A stretch of DNA of 64,000 nt from Streptomyces noursei (lineage in GTDB: Bacteria; Actinomycetota; Actinomycetes; Streptomycetales; Streptomycetaceae). Within the stretch, counting starts at the first letter, position 1; every line of letters begins with the position of its first letter. This document shows, piece after piece, positions 28,425 to 37,630 of the stretch. The notes under the pieces were generated by a model. It made no database searches. It worked only from the letters and a program-made list of their open reading frames with translations, and had not been told where the DNA came from. The stretch is from assembly GCF_016917755.1 (NCBI RefSeq), contig NZ_CP070326.1, forward strand, positions 8,742,001 to 8,806,000. Reading direction: 5' to 3'. The translations under genes and the position numbers were made by a program.

Positions 28425-29016
28425 GGTGTTCTTCCTCGCGAAATGCGGTGACGACGGCGACGTGGCGCCGTGGGGACCCCTGGTCCGCTCCGACCCTCCC
28501 CCTGCGGGGTCCGCCGGACGATCCGGAGAGGGTCAGCTTCGCGCGCCGTCTGCGGCAACGGCGGCCTGGAGGGCTGCCGCGGCGGCGGGAGCGGTGGTGG
28601 TGGCTGCGACGGCGAGCGCTGCGGTGTCGGCCAGGCATGCGGCGGGGACGGCACCGTCGATCGCCGGGGCTGCGGCGAGGAATGCGGCGGCAGCCTTCGG
28701 CGCGTCCGCGGCGGTCGGTGCGACCGCGGACGGCATCGGAAGAAAGGCGTGCCGGAACATGCGTCATATGGTGCCGGGGCGCCACTCCGGCGTCGAATGA
28801 TTTACGGCCGCGGGACGGCAGTCGGACAGCACCGCGGCAACAGTGGAACGGCATCGGGACGGCATCGGGACGACGTCTCGCGGGCGCTGCGCGGTCACCC
28901 GGTGCGCGGTGCAGGGCGCCGGCGCGCGGCGGACCCGGAGCTGCCGGCTGTCCCGATTCGTGGCCGTGCGGCCCGGATTCCTCCGGCGCGCCGGAGGCGT
29001 CGGTTACGCTCCCGGG
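28425..29016. other. Divergent promoter region of tuf3 and the TVP38-like gene
   Basis: About 590 bases. A minus-strand Ala-rich frame (28533-28760) has no ribosome site and is not called. A TACGCT box at 29005-29010, 6 bases before the ATG at 29017, suggests a leaderless transcript for the rightward gene. Confidence 0.4.
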
Positions 29017-29718
29017 ATGCCCGTCCCCGCCGCCACGCCCGACGGCCTCGCCGCGCGCTGCACGCGTGTGTTGTTCTCGCCCTGGTCGCGGCTTGCCCTG
29101 CTGTTGGTCCTGCTGGCCTGCGCCGCGTCGGCGATGCTGCTGTGGCGCCCGCAACAGTTGCTGTCCGGTGGCTGGTCCGCGCAGTGGTCGGGGCCGACGG
29201 CGCTGGTGATGTTCGCGGTGGCGTACGGCGTGTGCACCACCGCCTTCGTGCCGCGGCCGGTCCTGAACCTCGCCGCGGGCGCGCTGTTCGGCAGTCAGTC
29301 GGGGCTGGTCACGGCGCTCGCCGGCACGGTGCTGGGCGCCGGGCTGGCGTTCGGGCTCGGTCGGCTGCTCGGGCAGCAGGCGTTGCGGCCGCTGCTGCGC
29401 GCCCGCTGGCTGACCGCCGCCGACCGGCAGTTGAGCGAGCACGGGTTCCGCTCGATGCTGTTGATCCGGCTGCTCCCGGGGCTGCCGTTCGCGGCGACGA
29501 ACTACTGCGCGGCGGTCTCCAGGATGCGGTGGTTCCCGTTTCTGGTGGCCACGGCCCTGGGGAGCGTCCCGAATACGGCGGCCTATGCGGTCGCGGGGGC
29601 CCGGGCGTCGGCGCCCACCTCGCCGGCGTTCCTGCTGTCCATGGGCTTCATCGCGGTCAGTGGCCTGGTGGCGGTGGCCATCGCCTGGTACAAGCGGAAG
29701 GCGTTGCGCGGGGGCTGA
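29017..29718 (+). CDS. TVP38/TMEM64 (SNARE-associated, DedA-like) membrane protein
   Basis: A 233-residue protein with about six hydrophobic segments. The core motif FVPRPVLNLAAGALFGSQSG, the G-rich turn TVLGAGLAFGLGRLLG, LLIRLLPGLPFAATNYCAAVSRMRW and ALGSVPNTAAYAVAG are the VTT-domain signature. The family is proposed to move or scramble lipids; bacterial roles are not settled. The ATG at 29017 is preferred because it directly follows a TACGCT box. A longer upstream frame has no family resemblance. Confidence 0.88.
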   Translation: MPVPAATPDGLAARCTRVLFSPWSRLALLLVLLACAASAMLLWRPQQLLSGGWSAQWSGPTALVMFAVAYGVCTTAFVPRPVLNLAAGALFGSQSGLVTALAGTVLGAGLAFGLGRLLGQQALRPLLRARWLTAADRQLSEHGFRSMLLIRLLPGLPFAATNYCAAVSRMRWFPFLVATALGSVPNTAAYAVAGARASAPTSPAFLLSMGFIAVSGLVAVAIAWYKRKALRGG

Positions 29719-29788
29719 TCGCACGGCCCGTTCACGCGGGACCGCTTCCTCATGGCCCGTTCACTCGGGAGTTCGTGCCCTGCGGCCC

Positions 29789-30475
29789 TCAGGACGCGGG
29801 TGTTCCGGCGCGGGCGGCGATGTGGGGCGGGAGCGGTGTCTCGGTGCCGAGTGCGGGGTCCGGTTCGGGGGTACCCCATGTGGTGCGGAGCGGGAGGACG
29901 CCGGCCCACAGGCCCAGTTCGGCGTCCGGGCCGTCGCCGTCCTCCGGGGCGCCGGTCCTGATCTTCACCGATGCCTCGTCGAGGGACAGGGCGAGCAGGG
30001 CGGTGGCGGCCAGTTCCTTGCGGTTGGGCCGACGGGCGTACTCCCATTGGCCGGGTGCGGACTGCTCGGTGAGGCAGCGCAGTCCCGCGAGCTTTTCCTC
30101 GTCGTCGGTGACGGGGCGGGGTGCTCCGTAGATCATCGCGCTGCGGTAGTTGACGCCGTGCTCGAAGACCGAGCGGGCCAGCACCAGGCCGTCGACGTGG
30201 GTGACGGTCACGCAGACGTCCGCGCCCGGAGAGGAGACGAGGCTGCGGCTGGCGACCGAGCCGTGGAAGTAGAGGGTGGTGCCGTCCGTTCCGTAGACGG
30301 TGGGTATCACGCGGACGGTGCCGTCGACGGTCACTCCGAGGTGGCAGACGAAGCCGGCCGCCAGGATGGCGTCGAGTTCGGCGCGGTCGAGGCTGCCTTG
30401 TTCGCGGAGCCGGCGGTGTCGGGTGCGGTCGGTTTCGTTCAGTGTGCGGTCCGTGGCGGGTATGGACGTGGTCAT
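29789..30475 (-). CDS. Pyridoxamine 5'-phosphate oxidase-fold flavoprotein
   Basis: A 228-residue split-barrel protein of the NimA/PPOX-like type: LDAILAAGFVCHLGVTVDGTVRVIPTVY, DGTTLYFHGSVASRSL, SVFEHGVNYRSAMIYG and RRPNRKELAATALLALSLDEASVK. These follow the order seen in FMN-binding PPOX proteins, which reduce or bind flavins, nitro groups or F420. The N-terminal extension (residues 1-25) is hydrophilic. Substrate unknown; single gene. Confidence 0.86.
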   Translation of the reverse strand: MTTSIPATDRTLNETDRTRHRRLREQGSLDRAELDAILAAGFVCHLGVTVDGTVRVIPTVYGTDGTTLYFHGSVASRSLVSSPGADVCVTVTHVDGLVLARSVFEHGVNYRSAMIYGAPRPVTDDEEKLAGLRCLTEQSAPGQWEYARRPNRKELAATALLALSLDEASVKIRTGAPEDGDGPDAELGLWAGVLPLRTTWGTPEPDPALGTETPLPPHIAARAGTPAS

Positions 30476-30682
30476 GGCGGTCTGCCTGTCTACCTGTCTG
30501 CTGTGGGCTGCCGGGGTACGGGCACTGCCGTGCCACGGGCCGGGAGGCGGGCTGTGTACGCGAGTGGGCAGCCCAGCGGGTCTGCCCGTCAGATTAACGA
30601 CTTCATAATATTCATGCCAGGTATTTCACGGAATTCGTTGCCAAGGAGCTGGACAGCAACCGAATTCGTACAGACTCGGTGG

Positions 30683-31522
30683 TCAGGAGCTGAGGTGATA
30701 TTGGGCCCAGGGTTGGTGGGCCGCCGCGGCGGGCTCCTCGTGGGCCGGGGCGATGCTGCCCCAGGGGGCGAGGGCGCTGTCCCAGTCGGAGCTGAGGGCG
30801 GTGACGTCGGCAACGGAGTCGGTGGCGGACATCGCGCCCGTGTGCCAGGCGGAGGTCATGTGATGGGCGGCCGGCGCGCCGTTCCAGGTCGCCGACTGCT
30901 GGGCGGGGATGGTGTATTCGGCCTCTTGGGCGTCGCCGGGGCCGCGGCGGTGCCGGCCCGCGTAGGTCTCGGTGGGGCCCGGGTAGAAGCGCCCTTGGGC
31001 GGACAGTTGCTGGGCGCGGGCGATCAGGCGCGAGAGGTCGAGACCGAATTCGACGGCCAGTTCCCTCAGGTCCACGCCGGTCTGCCAACTGCCGATCAGG
31101 ACCGCGTCCATGGCGGGCGACCAGTTCTGTTCCGGCGGGACGGCAGGGGGCACCGTAGCGGCCGGGCGACTGCCGGTCGCGGTGAGCGGATCGGAATTGT
31201 GGTCGATCACCGGAGCTGGTTCTTCCGGTTCCTTTTCCCTGGGCGGCACGCGGGCAGTGGTGGACAGGAGTTCCTCGGCGACGGCGCGCGCGTCGTCCTT
31301 GCCCACTGTGCGCCGGGCGATCCGCACTTCCCGTTCGTTGAGCCCGAACAGCCCGGCCACCGCGCCCGTACTGCCCACCGTCACCGCGAACGCCGCCAGC
31401 ACGCGGGAGCGGTCGGCCTGCGCCTCGTCAAGTCTGGCCTGCGCTTCCCGGACACGTTCGTCACCACGACAAAACGCTTCTGCCAGTACGGCGTTACGGT
31501 CCCACAAATCTCTCGGATCCAT
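30683..31522 (-). CDS. Conserved actinobacterial hypothetical protein with putative HTH
   Basis: A 279-residue protein. The N-terminus (MDPRDLWDRNAVLAEAFCRG) leads into a coiled helix (RVREAQARLDEAQADRSRVLAAFAVTV) and GSTGAVAGLFGLNEREVRIARRTVG, which has helix-turn-helix character. A Pro-rich linker follows, then a second helical domain (MDAVLIGSWQTGVDLRELAVEFGLDLSRLIARAQQL), also HTH-like. The last 90 residues are low-complexity and rich in Ala, Gln and His. Probably a DNA-associated protein; no function is assigned. Confidence 0.6.
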   Translation of the reverse strand: MDPRDLWDRNAVLAEAFCRGDERVREAQARLDEAQADRSRVLAAFAVTVGSTGAVAGLFGLNEREVRIARRTVGKDDARAVAEELLSTTARVPPREKEPEEPAPVIDHNSDPLTATGSRPAATVPPAVPPEQNWSPAMDAVLIGSWQTGVDLRELAVEFGLDLSRLIARAQQLSAQGRFYPGPTETYAGRHRRGPGDAQEAEYTIPAQQSATWNGAPAAHHMTSAWHTGAMSATDSVADVTALSSDWDSALAPWGSIAPAHEEPAAAAHQPWAQYHLSS

Positions 31523-31797
31523 ACTCAGACAACGCCGCTTCCGTCGGAGGTGATCCGATCTGTCGCTGCAAAGCACCCCAAAGCACCCATCGGACCACCA
31601 GATGACAATCACCTCGTAGCGCGGCTGACAATCACGTCGTCGTCCAGGGGCCGCCCTCATCGGCGAGAACTCGATTGTCAGTGCGGCGCGTTACCTTCTG
31701 AATCAGCCGGACGTGCCGGGGGTCGGCGGCTCGTACCGGTCGTTCCGACGAGCGGAAGGTGGTACGGGATGCTTCGGGGGCGCGGTGTCGAACGGCG

Positions 31798-32667
31798 TTA
31801 CGGCGTGTCGGGGTGGGGCAGGCCGATGGGGTTGGGGAAGGGCAGCACGTCCGCGGCGAGGATGCGGCGGACGACGGGGTGCAGCAGCTCCAGCAGTTCG
31901 TCGACTTCCGATGGGGAGTGGGGGCGGAGCAGCCGGGCGGCCAGGCGGTCGGTCTCCTCCTCGATGTGGGTGCGTTCGCGCAGCCCCGACGCGGTCGACG
32001 CGCCGTGGGCGTCGAGGAGGTCGCGGGAGCGCAGTCGGTCCGCGGCGGCGGCCCACTCCTCCTCGGTCCAGCCGCGGTCCTCGCGCATGGTGCCCTCGGG
32101 CACCCGGCCGGAGGCGGCGGTGAGGACCAGCGCCTCGCAGCCGTCCAGTTCCCGTTCGGCGAGCACCGCCAGATGGGCCTCGCCGCGGAACTCCCGCAGC
32201 GCGGTGGTGAGTTGCCACAGGCGTTCCACGGGGTCGGCGTGGTCGCACAGTGCGCGGTTGGCGGCGAAGAGGGGGCGTGCGGTGTCGGGGGCGGCGTCGA
32301 CGAGTTCCTGGAGGCGGGGCAGCAGTGCGGTGGCGGTCCGGTCCAGGTCCGGGGCGATCCTGCGCAGGGCGTGGGCGGCGCGGATGCCGCGTTCGTCGAG
32401 AACGTGGGCGGGGCTGACGATGTGCCACGCGGCGGGCAGCGCGCGGGCCACCATACCCGGGGCGAAGACGCCGAGGACGGCGGTGGCGGCCGCGGGTTCG
32501 ACAGCGCCCAGGGGCGCGGTGCGGGAGGCGAAGTAGCCCATCCAGAAGCCCTTGAGACCGAGGGACTTGCCCAGGGCCCGGCAGTCGTCGTCGAAGTAGC
32601 AGACCGCGTGCAGGGGTTCGGTCATCAGCCAGAGCGATCGTGCCTGCTGTGCCGTGGTCGACTCCAT
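31798..32667 (-). CDS. SCO6745-like family protein
   Basis: A 289-residue helical protein. The N-terminus carries HAVCYFDDDCRALGKSLGLKGFWMGYFASRTAPLG, a pattern of the actinobacterial SCO6745 family, with FAPGMVARALPAAWHIVSP following. A later EEEWAAAADRLRSRDLLDA has winged-helix character. The ATG at 32667 is preceded by GAGGAG at 8 bases. Biochemical role unknown. It is divergent from the S41 peptidase gene. Confidence 0.75.
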   Translation of the reverse strand: MESTTAQQARSLWLMTEPLHAVCYFDDDCRALGKSLGLKGFWMGYFASRTAPLGAVEPAAATAVLGVFAPGMVARALPAAWHIVSPAHVLDERGIRAAHALRRIAPDLDRTATALLPRLQELVDAAPDTARPLFAANRALCDHADPVERLWQLTTALREFRGEAHLAVLAERELDGCEALVLTAASGRVPEGTMREDRGWTEEEWAAAADRLRSRDLLDAHGASTASGLRERTHIEEETDRLAARLLRPHSPSEVDELLELLHPVVRRILAADVLPFPNPIGLPHPDTP

Positions 32668-32885
32668 GCTGTGTACTCCTCGGTCGGCTGCTGGAAGTGC
32701 GAGGGGCGGTGGGGCGGTGGGGCGGTCCCGGTGGCCTGCGCGGGGCGGTTCCCGGGGGCTCCGTGATCCGCACGCTATCGCCGTCCGGGCGGCGGCGCAG
32801 GAGAGCGGCGGGACTTTGCGGACACGCCCTAGGATCACCGACCGCGACGGTCCATGACGGGGCCGCGCGGGAGCGGGAGGGACTC

Positions 32886-33877
32886 ATGGGCATGCGGCAC
32901 GATGCGGAGGCGGACGTGCGGGCGACGTGGACGGGGACGGGGGCGGAGGAGGAGCGGCTGCGGATGCGGGCGCGCGGGGTGGCGGACGACCGGGAGACGG
33001 CGCGGATCGTCGAGAACGCGCTCGACCGGATCGTGGCCGGGTATGTGTTCCCGGAGCGGACGGCGGAGATCGCGGCGTCGATACGGGGCCGGCTGGCCGC
33101 GGGGCGTATGACGCACTGGACGGCGCGGAGCTCTGCGCGGCGGTGACCGCGCATCTTCAGGAGGTCTGCCCGGACAAGCACCTCCGACTGCTGTGGCAGG
33201 ACGAGCCGCAGTCCGTGGCACCGGAGGACGACGACGCGGGCCGGGCGGCCTTCCTCGCCGGGTTGCGGGCGGAGGGGCAGGGCATCCGCGCCGTGGAGCG
33301 GCTCGACGGGAACGTGGGCCGGATCGAGCTCCGGCGGATCGCCGACGCCGGTGAGGGCGCTCGGGCGATCGGCGCGGCGATAGAACTGGTCGCGCACACC
33401 CGGGCCCTCCTGCTCGACCTGCGGGGCTGCCTCGGCGGCTCGCCCGAGGGGGCGGCCACGTGGCGCAGCTACTTCTTCCCCGACGACCAGGTGCACCTCA
33501 ACGACATCTACGAGCGGGCCACCGACTCCACCCGCCAGTACTGGACGATGGCGCACCTGCCCGCGCCCCGCTACCTCGACCGGGCGGTGTACGTGCTGAC
33601 CAGTGCCACCACGTTCTCCGGCGGGGAGGACGTGGCGTACACGCTGCAGGCGCACGGGCGGGCGGTGGTGGTCGGCGAGACGACGCGCGGCGGTGCGCAT
33701 CCCACCGCCCGGCATCCGGTGACCGCGCACATCACCGTCGCGGTGCCGACCGCACGGACCGTGAACGCGGTGACGGGGACCAACTGGGAGGGCGTGGGAG
33801 TCCGCCCCGACCGCCCCGTTCCGGCGGAGCGGGCACTCGCAGTGGCCTACGAGGAGGCCCGGCGGAGCGAGGTGTGA
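32886..33877 (+). pseudogene. S41-family (IRBP-like) peptidase with a one-base frameshift
   Basis: The first frame (from ATG 32886, ribosome site GGGAGGG) gives the N-terminal helical domain (IVENALDRIVAGYVFPERTA, ASIRGRLAAG). The rest continues one frame away as AYDALDGAELCAAVTAHLQEV, then the protease core: RALLLDLRGCLGG, VYVLTSATTFSGGEDVAY (nucleophile Ser in FSGGE) and VVVGETTRGGAHP. The frames join if one G is added to GGGG at 33101-33104. So the gene is full length (about 330 residues) apart from a single-base deletion in a G run. This could be a true recent inactivation or a sequencing error. Confidence 0.8.
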
Positions 33878-33908
33878 GGCAGGTGCCGGTGCAGCGGGAG
33901 CGGCCCCG

Positions 33909-34133
33909 TCAGGGGCGGCCGCCGGCGCCGAAGCCGGAGTCCCAGGACCAGAGGTGGGCGCAGGTGGGGCACTGGAGGTGCAGCCGGCTGCCCTTGTTGG
34001 ACAGCAGGTAGCGCCAGTGGTCGGCGCAGGTGCGGCCGTCGCGGCAGGTACCGCAGTCCTGGTGGTCCTGGCAGCGGGGGCAGGGCACCCAGGCGCGGCG
34101 GCCGATGTCGGCGGTGGGGTCGATCGGCAGCAT
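33909..34133 (-). CDS. Small Cys-rich zinc-ribbon-like protein
   Basis: A 74-residue protein with CPRC, CGTC, CADHW and CPTC elements, spaced as for one or two zinc-binding ribbons. It lies 2 bases after the DUF6400-like gene and is cotranscribed. It may bind nucleic acid or a protein partner; no catalytic motif is seen. Confidence 0.7.
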   Translation of the reverse strand: MLPIDPTADIGRRAWVPCPRCQDHQDCGTCRDGRTCADHWRYLLSNKGSRLHLQCPTCAHLWSWDSGFGAGGRP

Positions 34134-34135
34134 GC

Positions 34136-34423
34136 TCAGCCCTGCTCGGCGGCCGGCAGCACTCCGGCGGCGACCAGCCGGGCGTAGAGGGCCTGCTGGT
34201 CGGCGTCGAGGTCGGAGTAGAGGAGCCGCTGCGCCTCCGCCTCGCCCGCCAGCACCGCGACGGGGTCCCAGTCGTCGCCGAGCGCGGCGACGATCTCGGC
34301 CCGTCGTCGGGCTTCGTGGCCGGCGAAGTCGAACTCGAAGGTCCCCAGGGAACCGTCACCGGAGATGCCGGTGACGCGGGATATGTCGGCTCCGGAGTCG
34401 GAGGAGCCGGTGCGGTCGGTCAT
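34136..34423 (-). CDS. DUF6400-like small protein
   Basis: A 95-residue acidic protein: FEFDFAGHEARRRAEIVAALGDDWDPVAVLAGEAEAQRLLYSDL, divided here only by reading position, shows the DUF6400 pattern of an amphipathic helix with repeated Leu and Ala. It is the first gene of a two-gene unit with the Cys-rich protein. Function unknown. The upstream gap (34424-34691, 268 bases) holds its promoter only. Confidence 0.65.
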   Translation of the reverse strand: MTDRTGSSDSGADISRVTGISGDGSLGTFEFDFAGHEARRRAEIVAALGDDWDPVAVLAGEAEAQRLLYSDLDADQQALYARLVAAGVLPAAEQG

Positions 34424-34691
34424 GGTGCGCTTCCTGTACCACTCGCGGACGATTCGGACGATTCCCCCCGATCGGACGTGTTTAGCAAGTGGGACGCGAC
34501 TGAGGAAGCGTCAGCCGGATGAACCCTCCGGATGCGGGCGAGGGAAAGCCGCGGAAGCGCGGAATATCGGGGGCGAGGCGGGAGGCCGGGCGGCGGGGCG
34601 TGATGGATGTCATGCCCGGCGCGTCGGATGTCGCGCCCGGCTGGACGGCGGTGGCGGCCGGCGGTCGATGTCGCCCTCGGGCCCGGGCCGG

Positions 34692-35930
34692 CTATGTGGC
34701 CCCGTCCCCCGCATGCGGATGGTCGGGGGTGTGGGGGTGGGGTGGGAGGCGGCGGATGGCGACGGCTGCGGCGTCGTCGGTGAGGCGGCCGTTGGTGTGG
34801 GTGAGGAGGTCTTGGCGTAGTTGTTGGAGGAGGTGGTGGGGGGTGTGCTGGGTCCAGGCGGGGGCGCGTTCGGTGAGGGGGTAGAAGGTGCCGTGGGGGT
34901 TGCGGGCTTCGGTGACGCCGTCGGTGTAGAGCAGGAGGAGGTCACCGGGGTGGAAGGGGAAGGTTTCGATGGGGTAGTTGGGGGGCCCGGCGAGGGTGCC
35001 GAGGCCGATGGGGAGGGCGGTGTGGTGGGGGGTGAGGGGGTGGGCGTGGCCGTTGCGGAGGAGGAGTGGGGGTGGGTGGCCGCAGCTGATGGTGCTCAGT
35101 TCGTGGCGGTGGTCGGGGATGTCGAGGAGGGAGACGGTGGCGAAGGTCTCCTCGGCCCCAGCCCCAGCACCAGCACCGGTCCCGGTCCCGGCGTCGGCTT
35201 CGGCGCCGACCCCAGTCCCGGTCCCGGTGCTGGGGTTGGTGTTGTCTGCGGTGGTGTGCCATTGGCTGGTGTCCCAGCGGATGGCGCCGTCGAGGTGGCG
35301 GGCGAGGCGGGGGAGGGTGGCTTGGCGGTGGGCGGCGGCGCGGAAGGCGCCGAGGATGAGGGCGGCGTGGCTGTAGGCGGGGAGTCCTTTGCCGCGGACG
35401 TCGCCGATGATCAGGCGGGTGCTGGCGGTGGTGCGGGCGGCGGCGAAGAGGTCGCCGCCCATTTCTGCTTCTTCTTCGGCAGGGAGGTAGAGGGAGGCGA
35501 TTTCGAGGTCGCCGCTGTGTGGGGGGAGGGGGCGCAGGAGGACTTTTTGGGCGACGGCTGCCACCGAGCGGCTGCGGGAGAGGCGGCGTTCGTTGCGTTC
35601 CCGTACGACGGTGAAGACGAAGACCAGTGCGGAGACCACGATCAGGGCACCGATCTGCGCGTAGAGGTTCTCCGTGAACAACACGCCGCGGGCGAGGCCG
35701 ACACTCACCTGGGCAGCGACCGCCAGCGTGCCGATCAGGGCGGTCGGGCCGGGGCCGGCCAGGGCGGCGGTGAGGGCGGGGGCGGCGACGAGGAGCGGCC
35801 CCAGGTGGATGTCCGCCGGGGAGAGGACGTCGATCACGCAGACCGCGACGATCAGCCCGACCGGGATCAGCATCAGGGCGTGGCTCGGATCCGGTCGCTG
35901 GTACAGATGCGTCAGCCGTCGAAAGGGCAT
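34692..35930 (-). CDS. Membrane-anchored SpoIIE/PP2C-family protein phosphatase
   Basis: A 412-residue protein. Four or so hydrophobic helices (ALMLIPVGLIVAVCVIDVL to IGALIVVSALVFVFTVV) are followed by a PP2C domain: EEAEMGGDLFAAARTTAST, LIIGDVRGKGLPAYSHAALI, STISCGHPPPLLL, LLLLYTDGVTEARN and LTDDAAAVAIRR. The conserved Asp residues that bind Mn/Mg are present. Such proteins control anti-sigma-factor pathways. A Gly/Thr/Ala low-complexity insertion (about 28 residues, 35156-35240) interrupts the domain before the ETFATVSLLD strand. The start MPFRRL at 35930 is preferred; 35945 is possible. Confidence 0.9.
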   Translation of the reverse strand: MPFRRLTHLYQRPDPSHALMLIPVGLIVAVCVIDVLSPADIHLGPLLVAAPALTAALAGPGPTALIGTLAVAAQVSVGLARGVLFTENLYAQIGALIVVSALVFVFTVVRERNERRLSRSRSVAAVAQKVLLRPLPPHSGDLEIASLYLPAEEEAEMGGDLFAAARTTASTRLIIGDVRGKGLPAYSHAALILGAFRAAAHRQATLPRLARHLDGAIRWDTSQWHTTADNTNPSTGTGTGVGAEADAGTGTGAGAGAGAEETFATVSLLDIPDHRHELSTISCGHPPPLLLRNGHAHPLTPHHTALPIGLGTLAGPPNYPIETFPFHPGDLLLLYTDGVTEARNPHGTFYPLTERAPAWTQHTPHHLLQQLRQDLLTHTNGRLTDDAAAVAIRRLPPHPHTPDHPHAGDGAT

Positions 35931-36066
35931 GCACCATGGTCGCACTCACATGAGGCAAATGCCCGGATAACCCGATTCACGATGATGATCCCGTGACGTC
36001 CCTCGACGCCGGCGCGGTGCCGGTGCCGGGCCCTCCGCTCCGCGTCGCCGCCCCGCCCTCGGCCCG

Positions 36067-36477
36067 CTACTCGATGACCAGCTCGACGTCGATGTTGCCG
36101 CGCGTGGCCTTCGAGTAGGGGCAGAACTGGTGCGTGGCCTCGACGAGCTGCCGCCCCGTCTCGCCCGCCAGGGCCTCCGGGAGCTCGACCCGCATGACGA
36201 CGGCGAGGCCGAAGCCGGTGTCGTCCTTGCCGATCGAGACCTCGGCGGTGACCGAGACGTCCTTGGTGTCGAGCTTCATCTGGCGGCCGACGTTGGCCAT
36301 CGCACTGGCGAAGCAGGCGGCGTACCCGGCGGCGAAGAGCTGCTCCGGGTTGGTGCCGGCGCCGTTGCCGCCGAGGGCCGGGGGCATGGCCAGGGCGAGG
36401 TCGAGCTGACCGTCGGAGCTGACGGCCCGGCCCTCGCGACCGTTGGCGGTGGCGGCGGCCGTGTACAGCGCGTCCAT
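36067..36477 (-). CDS. ohr: Organic hydroperoxide resistance protein Ohr
   Basis: A 136-residue OsmC/Ohr protein. Both reactive cysteines are present in typical contexts: AGYAACFASAMANVG and ATHQFCPYSKATRGN. These reduce organic peroxides using lipoylated protein partners. MDALYTAAATANGREGRA is the usual N-terminus. An AAGGGA site precedes the ATG. It is divergent from ohrR with an operator between. Confidence 0.95.
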   Translation of the reverse strand: MDALYTAAATANGREGRAVSSDGQLDLALAMPPALGGNGAGTNPEQLFAAGYAACFASAMANVGRQMKLDTKDVSVTAEVSIGKDDTGFGLAVVMRVELPEALAGETGRQLVEATHQFCPYSKATRGNIDVELVIE

Positions 36478-36580
36478 GAGGGGTCCCTTCGAGCGGGTGG
36501 TGGATGAGGGCGGACGGCGCACGATCTCGCGGCCCGCGGTGGGCCGGCCGTGCGATCCGACCGAACACCACACTCGCACG

Positions 36581-36621
36581 CAATTGAGTTGCGCGCAAGT
36601 TAGTTGTGCACAACTCAATTG
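36581..36621. promoter_or_regulatory. OhrR operator region
   Basis: A perfect 11-bp inverted repeat, CAATTGAGTTG at 36581-36591 and CAACTCAATTG at 36611-36621. Between them are smaller dyads GTTGCGCGCAA and TTGTGCACAA. This resembles the A/T-rich palindromes bound by OhrR-type MarR repressors. It lies between the two divergent starts and can regulate both. Confidence 0.85.
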
Positions 36622-36645
36622 ACCGCGGCGCGTTAACCTGGAGCC

Positions 36646-37098
36646 ATGACCACGCTCCCGGTTTCCGACGCCGAACTGCTCCGCCTCGACCACCAGGTCT
36701 GCTTCTCGCTGCACGCCGCCTCGCGGGCGTTCGGCAACGTCTACCGGGACGCGCTGAAGGAGCTGGGGCTGACCTACCCCCAGTACCTGGTCATGCTGGT
36801 GCTGTGGGAGCACGGGCCGGAGCCGGTGAAGAGCATCGGCGAGCGGCTGCGGCTGGATTCCGGCACACTCTCGCCGCTACTGAAGCGGCTGGAGACGGCG
36901 GGGCTGGTGCACCGGGAGCGCAGCCCCGAGGACGAGCGCTCGGTGATCATCCGACTCACCGGGGCAGGCGAGGAACTGCGGGAGCGGGCACTGCCGGTCC
37001 CCCGGCGGATGATGGCCGCCACCGGGCTCACCGTCGACGAACTCCGCACGCTGCGCAGCCTGTTGGGGCGGGTCACCGGCGCGCTCGACGAAGCCTGA
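36646..37098 (+). CDS. ohrR: MarR-family peroxide sensor OhrR
   Basis: A 150-residue MarR winged-helix repressor. HQVCFSLHAASRAFGNVY carries the reactive N-terminal Cys of OhrR. The wing and recognition region are EPVKSIGERLRLDSGTLSPLLKRLE and HRERSPEDERSVIIRLT. Oxidation of the Cys by organic peroxides releases DNA. A GGAG lies only 2 bases before the ATG, an unusually short spacing. It should repress itself and ohr through the operator at 36581-36621. Confidence 0.93.
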   Translation: MTTLPVSDAELLRLDHQVCFSLHAASRAFGNVYRDALKELGLTYPQYLVMLVLWEHGPEPVKSIGERLRLDSGTLSPLLKRLETAGLVHRERSPEDERSVIIRLTGAGEELRERALPVPRRMMAATGLTVDELRTLRSLLGRVTGALDEA

Positions 37099-37396
37099 GC
37101 GCAAGCCGCGGCCCGGCGGGCGCGGCGCGGGGGCGCGTCCCGCAGCCGCCGGCGTCCGACCCGTACCCCGCTGCCCGTTCGAGCGTTAGACAACAAGCTG
37201 CCCCCGCGGCGCATGGCGCCCGTAAGGGGGCCTCTCCCCCACTCCGGTGTGCCCCATCACCCCTTTGAGCTACCACGGTTGGGGAACGACCGGGACAAAG
37301 GCGTATAAAGGGTGGCCAAACCAGCCGGAGCCACCGGCGAAATCCCGCCCAGAACGCGGTTGGCGGCATCGCCTACGAACAGCGGAGGAGCGCCAC

Positions 37397-37630
37397 GTGA
37401 ACGCGGCAGAAGTTGTCAACACCTTGCTGGAGGAACGGTTCGGGGTCGCCCGCGGAGAGGTGACCGCGCAGACCCCGCTGCGCCACCTGCGGCTGGATTC
37501 CCTCGCCCTGGAAGAGCTCCGGGTGCTCATCGAGGAGCGGTTGGACATCGATCTGGAAGAGGTGTCGCTGACCTCGCGCGACACGGTGGGACAGCTGGTG
37601 GCGGCCATCGACGGCAAAGTCGCCGCGTGA
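37397..37630 (+). CDS. Acyl carrier protein
   Basis: A 77-residue ACP: VVNTLLEERFGVARGEVT, LRHLRLDSLALEELRVLIEERLDIDLEEV and TVGQLVAAIDGKV. The phosphopantetheine Ser is in LRLDSLAL; the usual Gly two residues before the Asp is replaced by Leu/Arg. GGAGGAG lies about 6 bases before the GTG start. Its stop overlaps the ketosynthase start (GTGA). It carries the growing acyl chain as a thioester. The 298-base gap upstream has no gene. Confidence 0.93.
   Translation: MNAAEVVNTLLEERFGVARGEVTAQTPLRHLRLDSLALEELRVLIEERLDIDLEEVSLTSRDTVGQLVAAIDGKVAA

Noticed and set aside
28533-28760. Ala-rich 75-codon frame upstream of tuf3
   Set aside because: No ribosome site, low complexity typical of chance frames in GC-rich DNA.
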